DNA of 64,000 nucleotides, taken from positions 1,018,734-1,082,733 of the forward strand of contig RPFO01000115.1 of NCBI GenBank assembly GCA_009746045.1, read 5' to 3'. The stretch is from Mesostigma viride. Taxonomy: Eukaryota; Streptophyta; Mesostigmatophyceae; Mesostigmatales; Mesostigmataceae. The notes beneath the pieces were generated by a model. The model was given only the letters and a program-made list of their open reading frames with translations, was not told where the DNA came from and did not search any database. The translations under genes and the position numbers were made by a program. Below, in pieces: positions 10,178-20,200 of this stretch. The first letter of the stretch is position 1. Each line of letters begins with the position of its first letter.

Positions 10178-11563
10178 ATGAGCAAACGCCCATCGACGCA
10201 ACGCAGCCTGACGGCTGCGCTCGGCAATGAAAATACGTCTGCAGCTCCGGCTGCAGCTTCGCCATCAGGGCCGGAAGGCAGTGGTGACACTAGTCGCGCA
10301 CTGGTGGCCGCCCAGCACCCTCCCGGGCTTCCTGCCTCGCCATCGGCCTCGCCAGACCCTAAACGCAGCCGCTCATCCTTTCCACGCGAACCGCGTTTCA
10401 AGTACCACTCCTTCCATGCCGACGATCACGACTGGTTCAACAACATTTCTCCGGTCGCTGCTATGCACTGCATTTTCTTCGGGGACTACGCCTCGCTTCT
10501 TGAGCTGTGCATCTACTTTCACAGCATCCGTCGCCTACTGGAATTTGACGGCCGTAATTTTACACAGAGCCGCGAACTGCTGCTGACGGGCTTGTACCCC
10601 CGGCCCGAGCTTCAGCACATGATTCTTTGTTCCCTGCTGACGAAGTCTGACGGCGAGATCTTGGCCCCCACCATCTCCGCAGCCACATACCGCTCCATCC
10701 TCACGGAAGCCTTTCAGCAGCACGTGACCCCCCTTGCCGCAGATGTGGCGGCAATGGGCGGCACGCTGGCTACTGAGCTCCCTCACATTTCCACCACCGT
10801 CACCTCCACCTCCACCCTCCTCGCCTCCACCTCCACTGCCACCTCCACCTCCACCGCCGACATCAAAGCCCAGCTCCTCGACATCGACCAGCGTCTTAAG
10901 AACAATGCCATCGCTATCGAGGTCCTGCAGAACACCGCAGGCCTCACCGCCCAGGCAGTGAAGGACATTGCCGCCAAGCCAGCCCCGGCTGGCCTGACCG
11001 GCGATGCTCCTCCCATCACCACCTGGGCGGACATGCTTAAGCAACACACCACCTCCACCACCTCCGCCGTCGCAGCCCAGCTTCAACGGCAGACGCTTGA
11101 CCTCCGCGAGGAGGCCGAGCTCGCCAAGCGCAGCCTCAACGTCATTGTCAAGAATCTCAAGATGGAGGAAGGTGAGAATTCCGAGAAGCTTGCGCGTGCT
11201 TTTGAGAGAGAAATCCTTGATCGCATGGGCCTTACTGGTGAGATCGAGCTGGCCGCCCACCGCCTTCCCCGCGCGCGGGGTAAGGCAGGGCCGCCCCCGC
11301 TCCTTCTCACCTTTAAGACCCCGGCGGACAAGATTTCTTTTCTCAGACGCCGCAAGCGGCTCGAGAAGACTCTCTTCACCCTTGATGACGACTTGACCCT
11401 GGCGCAGCAACAACGGCGACGGGAGCTATGGCCGACCTACCTCCAGCTCCGGCAGACCAAGGCGGGGCAGCCGGTGTACTGGAAGGGGGCGGCCATCTAC
11501 GTCGGCCACAAGCCCTGGCAGGCGACCCCCGCGGCCCCAGCGACTCCAGACGCCCCAGCTTAG
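10178..11563 (+). CDS. LINE ORF1 protein, L1 ORF1p-like (461 aa)
   Basis: An open frame starts ATGAGCAAACGC. Residues 1-70 are low complexity (Ala/Ser/Pro). Residues 70-170 are a conserved-looking block (HSFHADDHDWFNNISPVAAM). Residues 195-290 are Thr/Ser-rich followed by a predicted coiled coil (LLDIDQRLKNNAIAIEVLQN). The C-terminal third begins NVIVKNLKMEEGENSEKLA, continues AAHRLPRARGKAGPPPLLLT and ends with RRRELWPTYLQLRQTKAGQP before the final GHKPW. This order (RNA-recognition fold, then basic C-terminal domain) is that of L1 ORF1p, an RNA-binding chaperone of the retrotransposition particle. At least three decayed relatives lie in the window (6370, 4290, 30195). No ORF2 follows; the 3' UTR runs directly to a TTAA tail. 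Confidence 0.75.
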   Translation: MSKRPSTQRSLTAALGNENTSAAPAAASPSGPEGSGDTSRALVAAQHPPGLPASPSASPDPKRSRSSFPREPRFKYHSFHADDHDWFNNISPVAAMHCIFFGDYASLLELCIYFHSIRRLLEFDGRNFTQSRELLLTGLYPRPELQHMILCSLLTKSDGEILAPTISAATYRSILTEAFQQHVTPLAADVAAMGGTLATELPHISTTVTSTSTLLASTSTATSTSTADIKAQLLDIDQRLKNNAIAIEVLQNTAGLTAQAVKDIAAKPAPAGLTGDAPPITTWADMLKQHTTSTTSAVAAQLQRQTLDLREEAELAKRSLNVIVKNLKMEEGENSEKLARAFEREILDRMGLTGEIELAAHRLPRARGKAGPPPLLLTFKTPADKISFLRRRKRLEKTLFTLDDDLTLAQQQRRRELWPTYLQLRQTKAGQPVYWKGAAIYVGHKPWQATPAAPATPDAPA

Positions 11564-12012
11564 GGGAATACAGCAGTAGTAGTGTAGAATAGATAGACCG
11601 TGGCCATGTACATGTACGCCTCCTAGAGGCCCTATTCCAGCTAAGCCACGCGCTTTATGTAATCATGTACATGTGTGCCTATGATGAGCCACACTCCAGA
11701 CGATGCCTAGTTTTATTTAGTAATGCTGTGCCCATGCAGAGAGCTGCTCTCTGCTGAGATGCCACGCTCTAGTTTTTGTATAGCCATGATGATCTTCCCC
11801 CTCACAGGCATGCTCCCCCCTTACCCGGGCATAGCGTGATAGACCATGAGGGTGCGGGTGCCCTGGTGCACCTAGAGCAGGGGTAGCTTACATTCCCACC
11901 CTTGCATGAAGTAGCCTAGAATGTATTAAAAGCCATATGCCCCTTCTCAGGGCTATGTGCTACATCTACTCCCAACGGAGTGATGTTGATAATTAATTAA
12001 TTAATTAATAGC
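11564..12012 (+). repeat. 3' UTR and (TTAA)n tail of the ORF1 LINE
   Basis: Non-coding sequence ends tctactcccaacggagtg (a variant of the usual tail hairpin) and then (TAAT)n at about 11990-12010. A shortened copy of its middle part (tgtatagccatgatgatctt... through gtattaaaagccatat) is at 31323-31475. Because the tail follows ORF1 directly, this copy has lost ORF2 or is a non-autonomous ORF1-only derivative. Confidence 0.65.
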
Positions 12013-12719
12013 TTTGTCTATATCGTACATACTAATATTTCTATACTAGCTAGTTGTAGATCTAGATCACAGCTAGTACTTCAACTCAGCGGTCTCAGCC
12101 GCATGGGCAACACGGTTATATTTGTATGTTAGTCGAATTTTGAAATATTGATTCATGCAAATAAAGAAAATCTATTCCACAGCTGGAAAAAAACTTTCTC
12201 ACAGAGAAAAGTTGTCTCACGTAATACTAATAACAGAAGTGTGGAATCCTAATGACAAGCCCCACAGCAAATTAATTACTGTACCACCGCACATACCTGT
12301 TGTACACAACAGGATATACACAATCCCGTCAAAAACAAGCTTGCCTGCTAGTGCTGCCTGCTGGCCACGAATCTATAGGTCAACCGTTCATCTTATTGCA
12401 TGCAACTTAGCTGGCTGGGAGAGACATGTGCCCCTTCATGTATGGTAAGATGGCCAAAGTATATCTCTGGCATGTATGAGCAATACCACCATGCATGAGG
12501 CCACCTGCCAAAACTGCCCAGGCAGACTACCAGGCAGGCTTCCGAAGAACAAAATTCTACGTTTTACTGCACCATGCACCCTAATCGGTGATGGAAGAGC
12601 AGGTTGTCAAAGAAGGAACATCAATTAACCCTGTCGTATGTGTGGCCAGACACAGCGCAAGACGTACGGCAGGAACTTGGTGAGCACTGCATCCCCGCCG
12701 ATGATGGACAGTTATGGGT
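12013..12719. other. Intergenic stretch, 3' flank of ASHR3-like gene
   Basis: No coding frame is recognised. It should contain the 3' UTR and polyadenylation region of the minus-strand methyltransferase gene that ends at 12720. Confidence 0.4.
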
Positions 12720-13774
12720 TTACTTCTTGTCGGGGCTTGTCTGGGGTACCGCCGGCGCGGAAGCAACAGCGGCAGATGGTTTGTTTGCCTCCCATTTTTG
12801 GGGTGCCCCCGTCCGTGGCTTTTTCACGACGTTGAACATGAGTGACAGTGATGTCTGGATAAACCGTTTCTTGGGGGATGACTTCTTGTCAAGCTTCACG
12901 GCACCGCATGCATCCGTGTCAGCACCTCCTGCTGCCTCCAGGGCAGGCCTTGGCACCACGGCCGCCTTGACGCCCTTTGATCTGTGAGACGACACGGGCA
13001 TGGCGAATTTCTGCTTCTCCTCCACCTCTGCCTTGCAGCCGCCGGCAAACGGCACCAACACGGGCGAGGGTGCAGGCACCATCGATGGGCGTGCCGCAGT
13101 AGCAGGCTTGCAAATGCGCTTCTTTTTCAACCCAGCCATCCCTTCCAGGGGGCTCTCCACCTGCGGCGGGCTGCAGCCACCGGCATCCGTCACGCCGCTT
13201 CCCTTGCTCGTTCCCAGCTGACCTCGGCATGCGGCGCTGCCACAGAGGCACGCCTCGCTGCGGCCATAGTGCTGGAAGTTGTAGTCGTAGCATAGCTCGG
13301 TGCCCTTGGGGATGTCGCGACTTGTGAAAATCGCGACCGAGGTGTCCCCCGTCTCCCGATCCTGCCACTTCTCCAGTCGGCAGTTTGGGCCGCAGCTGTG
13401 GTTGACGAAGCGAGCCAGGTTGCCTTTGGCTGACGCGTCAATGACCTCGTCCGCACTCACTTCCATCATGTAGAAGTTGGTGGCACCCGACGCCTTCATC
13501 TTCCAGAGCCGCTGCTCACACAGTACAGGGTCCAGCACCTCCCCGGTGTACTCGACCACAAAGCGGCCCTCCGCCAAGTCCTCCCCTGCCCTCACGCCGA
13601 ACCCCCTGTTGCCTGTATGGAACACGTCGAGGGCGGGCAGGCCGCGCAGATGGAACGCGGTGTTGCTGCAGAGGCCCTTGCAGCCACAGCTCGCATCACA
13701 GAACTCAAACATGGCGCTGCAGAGGCAGTCCGCGCACATGTTGTCTGCTGCCGCACGCCCCTCGTCACCGCCGC

Positions 13775-13818
<44 letters not shown>

Positions 13819-16266
13819 GCGGCAGCAGCATGAACAGGGGCAGTGGCAGCAGCACTAACAGGGGCGGCGCCCTCGATCCCCTGGGGCGCCACACGGGGCT
13901 TGCACTGGCATCCCTCACCTTCCATCTCATCCATCCGACCCTTTCGGCGCTTGCGAGTGGCCCCCAGGTACACATCTGCGCGATGGGATCAGCGGGAGGA
14001 AGGCATGCCGGCCAACAAGTAGGTTAGTAGCGTGGGGTGGTAGAGGAAAGTATGACAAGGTCCTAGGGGTGAGCCGCCAACCAGAGTCTGCTGGGCATTT
14101 CAACCGGTAGATGCTTCAACTGCGTAAAGATTCCTGCATCGACGGCCCTTGTTCTGGGGACAGCCCTCATTGGACAGCCGCACTCGCAGAAGCTGGGGGC
14201 AGCCACACAAACTGGCCAGAACTGTACCGCAGAGACACCCTGACCTCACGCAAGCACGTCATAACGGCACAGCACGCATGGGCATCCCACAAACTAGTGG
14301 GGAACACGGCATCGGTGCACAAGGTCGCATGCGGCGCCTTGCTGGCACCATATATGACGTGCAGGCCTTGTTAGTTTTTTCCTTTCCCTTCCCCCCCCAA
14401 GGCGACGGGCAGCGCTGTGAACCGGAAGGGGACCTCCCGCAGCCAGCGGTGGCAAGGACAGGCGGATGCTAGCGTTGCAAGGCACCACCATCAAGTGGCC
14501 AGATTCCCATTGTACAAGACCCATGGCTCTCTCTCCTTGTGCCCACCCCACGCTCCTACCCCACTATCCCAACGCATGACCCCACCCATACATCCTAACC
14601 ACACCGCCAGAAAATGCCAACAAACACACATGCACACCAAGCCAGCACGCATGCCACCCGACACGTACTGCGGTCAATGTGGATATATTTGGACGGCTTG
14701 GGCGGCGCAGGCACGGGCGCGGCCTGTGGCACTGCCGGTGCGCTCGTCTCACGGCTGCCGGCGCCCGCATCCCTGCCCACTGTCGCCTCATTGCCGCTCG
14801 CGCTGCCGCCACCATCATTGCACAGCTCCGCTGCTGTCTCCAGAAGCCACCGCGGCAGCACATACTCCTCTACCGGCCGCCCTGCCAGTGCCTTGCTCAT
14901 GCCGGCGAAGCAGCGCCCGATGGTGCAGTGGAGCGGGTCGTCCAGTTCCGATTCCGTTGCGTTGCTGCTGTCATCCGTGGGGGAGGCCGGGCACCCGTCG
15001 CCCTGGGATCCGTCACCGCTGGCCTTGGACTCATCCTGTGGAGGTGTCAGCAAACCGTGTCCATCGTGGCAGAAAGACAACAGACACCAGTAGAGACAGA
15101 CAAAATCGCCAGTAGAAGGGATGGGCGGCGGGGGGTAAGGGTAACAGCGATGCATTCATTATCATTATGTGCGGGGGCCTTGCGGAATGCGTTGGTTGGT
15201 GGGCATACGTATGGTTGGTGGAGTTGCAAATGCGTGTGGTTGGTGGGCTGGCCCTGAGGAAGCGGATCAGACATGTAAAAAGAGGTATGCAGCAGAAACA
15301 GGGGGAAGCAAACGGCGGATCATGGGAAAGGGCGCCAGCGAAACTGGTATGACACGCAGCAAGAGGCGCACGGCTCACCTTGGTGCACGCGGCGTGCACG
15401 CTGCAGAGGAAGCGTACGCCCTCGCCCTCCTCGAACCAGTCTTTGTGGATGCATGATTCATGGTAGGTCATCGGGCAGGTGACGCACGCCAGCAGTTTGG
15501 ACGGACGCTTGTCACCGCACGCGTGGCATACGTGGCGAGGGCAGAGCAGCGGTGGTTTTGGTGGTGAGCTCATCGCTGCTGATGTTGCTGGTGCGCACGC
15601 TCCTGCGGCCCCCTTGCCCCCCTTGCCACGGGGTTCTTTTGCCCAGCGCAGCTCCCAGCGGCCAGATGACGCGCCATCCTCCAGGCAGGACATGTGGTAC
15701 TGGCGCCCGCAGCCCAGGTGGCGGCATGCCACCAGGGGGGGTGATGACGCGTCGGTGATGCAAGGGTCAGCCGACCGGCAGATGTCACAGACCTGCGCAG
15801 CCAATAATGTGGTAACGAATGAAGGGGTAGGGAGTGAGACGCGTTGATGGCAACAGGGAACAAGATGTTATTATTAGCTTGTGGTTGCATGCCACGGACA
15901 TTGGACTAGCGCGCAAGATTTAAGGGGGAAAGGTATGGGAGGCAACCAAACTATTACGTAGAACGGAAACCGCCAACATCGTTGTTGCCTCAAACTGAAG
16001 ACTGGAGGAATGCAATTGGAAGGGGGGGGTGGAGGGAGACGCACCCGTGGGAAGCGAGTGAAGATGCTCTTCACATGCACAGGCAACATACTCCCACTGG
16101 AATCACGTTCAGGCTGAGGGAAGGCCCATTTGGAACATAGGAGGTATTCGTAGCGCTCTCGCGGCAAAACTGCTGCTTAAATCCGAAAACTTACGTCACG
16201 ACCGGATTTGGTTTCGGCGCCTTCGGGCTTCTCCGGACGGGACGCCAGGTCGATCGCCTTCGCCAT
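12720..16266 (-). CDS. ASHR3: ASHR3-like histone H3K36 methyltransferase (PHD fingers + AWS-SET-post-SET), 725 aa
   Basis: Five exons: 16266..16195, 16113..16045, 15792..15379, 15035..14669 and 13975..12720. Together they total 2178 bases (726 codons including TAA), with GT-AG junctions in matching phase. For example, CGC A before GTACGT joins AT GTG TAC to give IHIDRNVYLGATRKR. Exon 3 carries two zinc-finger blocks (CDICRSADPC...HLGCGRQYHMSC and CPRHVCHACGDK...CPMTYHESC), as in NSD/ASHR3 proteins. The last exon has AWS cysteines (CADCLCSAMFEFCDASCGCK), the SET core (GNRGFGVRAGEDL, FVVEYTGEVL, FVNHSCGPNC, CYDYNF) and post-SET CLCGSAACRG. All key SAM and zinc residues are present. It should methylate H3 lysine 36 in the nucleus. 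A 17-residue poly-Ala tract, encoded by a CAG-type repeat, sits just before the AWS domain. The C-terminal about 170 residues are basic and unrecognised. Confidence 0.88.
13787..13824. repeat. Coding (CAG/GCT)n trinucleotide repeat
   Basis: An uninterrupted AGC-unit array lies inside the last exon of the ASHR3-like gene. It is read as poly-Ala on the minus strand and is probably length-polymorphic. Confidence 0.9.
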
Positions 16267-17246
16267 AACGCTGAACTGGCTGGACACTGAAATATGATGA
16301 CTAAATGCTCGAACGCTACCAAATGGTCTTACTTCGACCGTAATGTCATTCACGGATCACGCCACTGACTCAAACTGAGGACAAGTTCCCGTACTTAACG
16401 TAAATTAGTCAGGGCGAAAAGATTATGTGCATGGCTTCGCTTCAGGGAGATTGAGCACGTGAGGACAGGCCGTTTGCCCACATTTCTTGTTGCCCAAGTT
16501 CTGGCTCACATTCGTTCCACGGCAGCTCGCCTAGGTTCTTCATCGTGCTTCGGTATGGCCAATGCCCCCGTCGTATGCGCATTAATTCGGTAGTTTCTCC
16601 AATCTTTATAGACTCAACAGAAAGAGAGTGCTGAGGCCTAGTGGTCCGTAACTGGCATGTTGCAAGGCACGATTGCTTCCACTAGAAAGAGGCCGGCTTT
16701 CTAGCTGCCGCTCGCCGGCAGATACCTAGGAGCGGGAACGGGCTGCCATGATTGCCCGCGCGATGCATTTTATTCGTGGCGGGTAATTTTACGGGATCAC
16801 CGCCTGCACGGCGCAAAGGAGCCGTTGGAGATGAGGTGATGTTGGCCGGCAGCTGGACCCTGGCTGTCAGCAGGAGCCCCGTTGGCCACACCGCCCGTAC
16901 AAATCCCGTACTAAGCCAATTAGTGATGGTCACGAGTCACGACCTGTCACCACGTATGTACTAATTGGTCGATTCATCCGGCAAACGAAAGCCCGCGAAA
17001 CATGCCGGTGTAAGACGATGCCACGTGTAAGACGGTCAACGTTCAACTTGTGCGGGATGGATGAGGGACTTGTGTCCTGTTTCGGGGAGCACCGAATTGT
17101 TTTCGTCCCGTCAGCCAAGGCAATTTATTTACGTGATTTCCAGCTCCAAATGCTCCATCATTTCCGAGTGACATGATTTTTTAGTGCGGGAAAGATCTGC
17201 TGCAAGGTTGCCTAGCTGCTCGACCTGGACTCTGCTATAAGCTAAA
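16267..17246. promoter_or_regulatory. Shared upstream region of ASHR3-like and dehydrogenase genes
   Basis: 980 bases separate the divergent start codons at 16266 (minus) and 17247 (plus), so both promoters probably lie here. No clear TATA box or repeat is evident, and no coding frame has recognisable content. Confidence 0.45.
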
Positions 17247-20200
17247 ATGGATATTTGTGGATTTGTGGGTCTAGGGTAAGTGCCCCCATGTCTGCAGATT
17301 ACCAGACCGGTGGTCCACCGACCATGAGGAGGTTGGAGTCATGTTTGTGGTGCCTTCAATATTTTTTGTTGCTGTGACCTTTTGCACAATCCAGCGTTAG
17401 GTCGAGGGTTTGCACAATCCAGCGTGTGGTGGAGGAAAAAGGGTTGCGAGAAAGTAGAGGAGAGAGGCGGGCTGGATGAGTGATGTTTTGGTGCTTGCGA
17501 GATGAAGCTTTTCTTTCGTCCTAGGTACCAATAAGTATACTATGCAGTAGACATGCTATCTTCTGTCTCGTCAACTTAATATGCTGGTCCACGATCGTTT
17601 GTAAGCGTTGCTGCTGTCCATGTCCGTGGCAGTTATCATCGCCTTTTTGTAGGCACGCACGGCGTTCCTATTTCAGTTTAGCCAAATCGCTCGGCCATTG
17701 ATTTTGAAGGTGAGATCGTATGGTGCGGCCCAATCAATTCGTCGCTTTCCATGCTGGTTTCTGCAGGGCCATGGGATACAGCATGGCAGGACACCTGAGC
17801 AAAGTGGCGAAGACTGTGACCGTCTACAATCGCACTTTCGGGTAAGCGTGCTGGCTATTCCCATCAGAAAGCTCTTCACAAAGAGCATTCTTTACGCCTG
17901 TGTAACTGCCATGCATGCTTTCACCTCCATGAAGCCTGCAGACAGAATGATTGCCAGTTTGCCCATTAGCAAGCAGGAATTTAGTTCCAGGGATGTACCT
18001 CATTACAAACTGGGTTACAACCATCTTCTGACATGGTCGACAGGAAGGCTCCCAGCTGTCATTCCTTATTTTGGTCCCTTGTTTTGATCCCCGCTACAAT
18101 ACCTTCTCCAAAACAGTGTGGTCGCATGCCAGCGTTGCATGGTGACGGGTGATAGAAATGGGCATCGTGACCCCGTATGCCTTCCCAAAGCCCAGCATGT
18201 GTGGACGGTGGATGCGTGTGATGCCGTCAGGAGGCTATATCCATCTCCATAGGCTTTGTCGACCGATACTGAACGATGCCAGCTGTTTTTCATGGAGTGG
18301 AGCTGGAGCTTAGCTGTGACGGGCTAGTTGCTGGCTTGGGGGTGGGCACACTGGCAGTAGGGGGGGGACCACGAGCCAGCTGTGTCGCCCGTCTGCCCCA
18401 CATGAAAGGAGATTACACGCACAAGATGGGGGTGACTGCCATCTTCGCCACCGTTCCCCGCAACAGAAGGAAGAGGACCGGTGAGACGCCTGGCAGTCAT
18501 TGCAGCCCCTATCCAAGGAGACCTAGATGGGCAGCCGCGGGTTTCGCTCTGGGTGCATGACATTGAAGCCCTCCTGCATTTGCCAGGTCCTGAGTCGTGA
18601 CAAAAAACCCTCCGTGGTTCACCTCTGCCACTACACCGTGTATCACCTCCGCTGCTGCCGCCACTGCCTCCCCCTCCTCCCCCTTCCCCGCGCTCCCCCC
18701 CCCCCCCCCCCCTGCACTTCCCCCATTACTCCCCCACCCCACCCCCACCCACCCACCCACCCCCCCCCCCCACCCACCCACCCCACCCACCCACCCACCC
18801 ACCTACCCAACCAACCAACCAACCAACCAACCAACCGACCAACCAACCAACCAACCAACCAACCAACCAACCAACCAACACCACACCACCACACCACCAC
18901 ACCACCCACCACTGCCACCATCTCCACAACCCACTTGCCAACACAATCTCATGACTGTGCCTATGTGTGCTGGCGTCCACACACAAACTTGTTCTACGCC
19001 CATCCATTGCTTCAACGACACGTGTGCTGGCGCCCGCAGGAAAGCGGAGGCCCACGCGCGCGAGTACGGGACGATCGCTGCGCGGGACCTCTCCGAGTTG
19101 AAGTCCTGCCACGTTGTGTTCACGTGCCTACCCACCTCGGACGAGGTATCCACCGTGGCCGCCGCGCTGGCGTCCGCAGGGCTGGCACCCGGCACGGTAC
19201 TGGTCGACTGCACCTCGGGGGAGCCAGCGGCGTCGCTAAGGATTGCTAACATGCTGGCGGAGCGGGGCATCCTCATGGTGGGCTTTAGCTTATCCCCCCT
19301 CCTCGTTTAGAGACATCACCGTGTGATGTGTAACAGTTCTTTTAATGTTCTTCAAATGGTGCCCCAGGCATTCAGCATCGCGTGGTGCGGGTCTCCCTAA
19401 TCCCTTGCCGTACGTGCTAGGGGAGCTCTGCCCCCTGTGTAGAGGTTAAGGGGGGGCTGATGAGAGGGCACAGGGATGGTTGAGCTCTGGGGGTTCTTTA
19501 CGAATTGTTCACCAATTTGGTGAGCTCCGTAGTGTGAGGTGGGTAGATGTGAACCGATACGCCATAGCTTATTCATGCCGGGCTACTTGTGATCTGTTTT
19601 TGTGCATGAGCAAGGATGCTTCTGGTGCATGAACAAGGATGTTAGGATGTTTTTGTGCTCGCAACTCCCGTTTATTGCTGCATGGACAAGCACCACCCAA
19701 GCTTTTGTGCATGTAATACCCATTTTTTCGTGCAAGAATTCCTGGATGCACCCGTTTATTTTGTGTCGGACTGCCTGCCTGCACGGGTCCCTGTGTGTGT
19801 GTGGATGCATGAACGTTCATTGCGAAGTGCACCCCTGCGTGCGTCAGAAACACACTTGCTTATGCAAGATTGGTTGCTCAAGCGGTGCTTGTGTGGGCAC
19901 CAAAGGTCCTTGCCCTGCCCCCCATTCCTCGGCTTGCTGCCAAGACTGTCGCTGCCATGACTGTCATCCCATGGCGTGCTTGCCACCTCGGATGAGCACG
20001 GCGGCTTGCAGGTCGATTCACCCGTGTCGGGTGGCCCCGGCGGGGCGCGCGCGGGTACGCTCACCTCCATGATGGGCGGCCCGGCCGACGACGTCGCCCG
20101 CGTGCGCCCCCTGGTGCAGAGCTTCAGCCGCAAGATCGTGCACGTGGGCGAGAGGGTTGGCAGCGGCCATGCCGTGAAAGCCGTCAACAACGCGATGAGC

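Noticed and set aside
10535-11413. 292-codon minus-strand frame opposite LINE ORF1
   Set aside because: Shadow of the plus-strand ORF1, with low-complexity Gly runs opposite Thr/Ser-rich codons.
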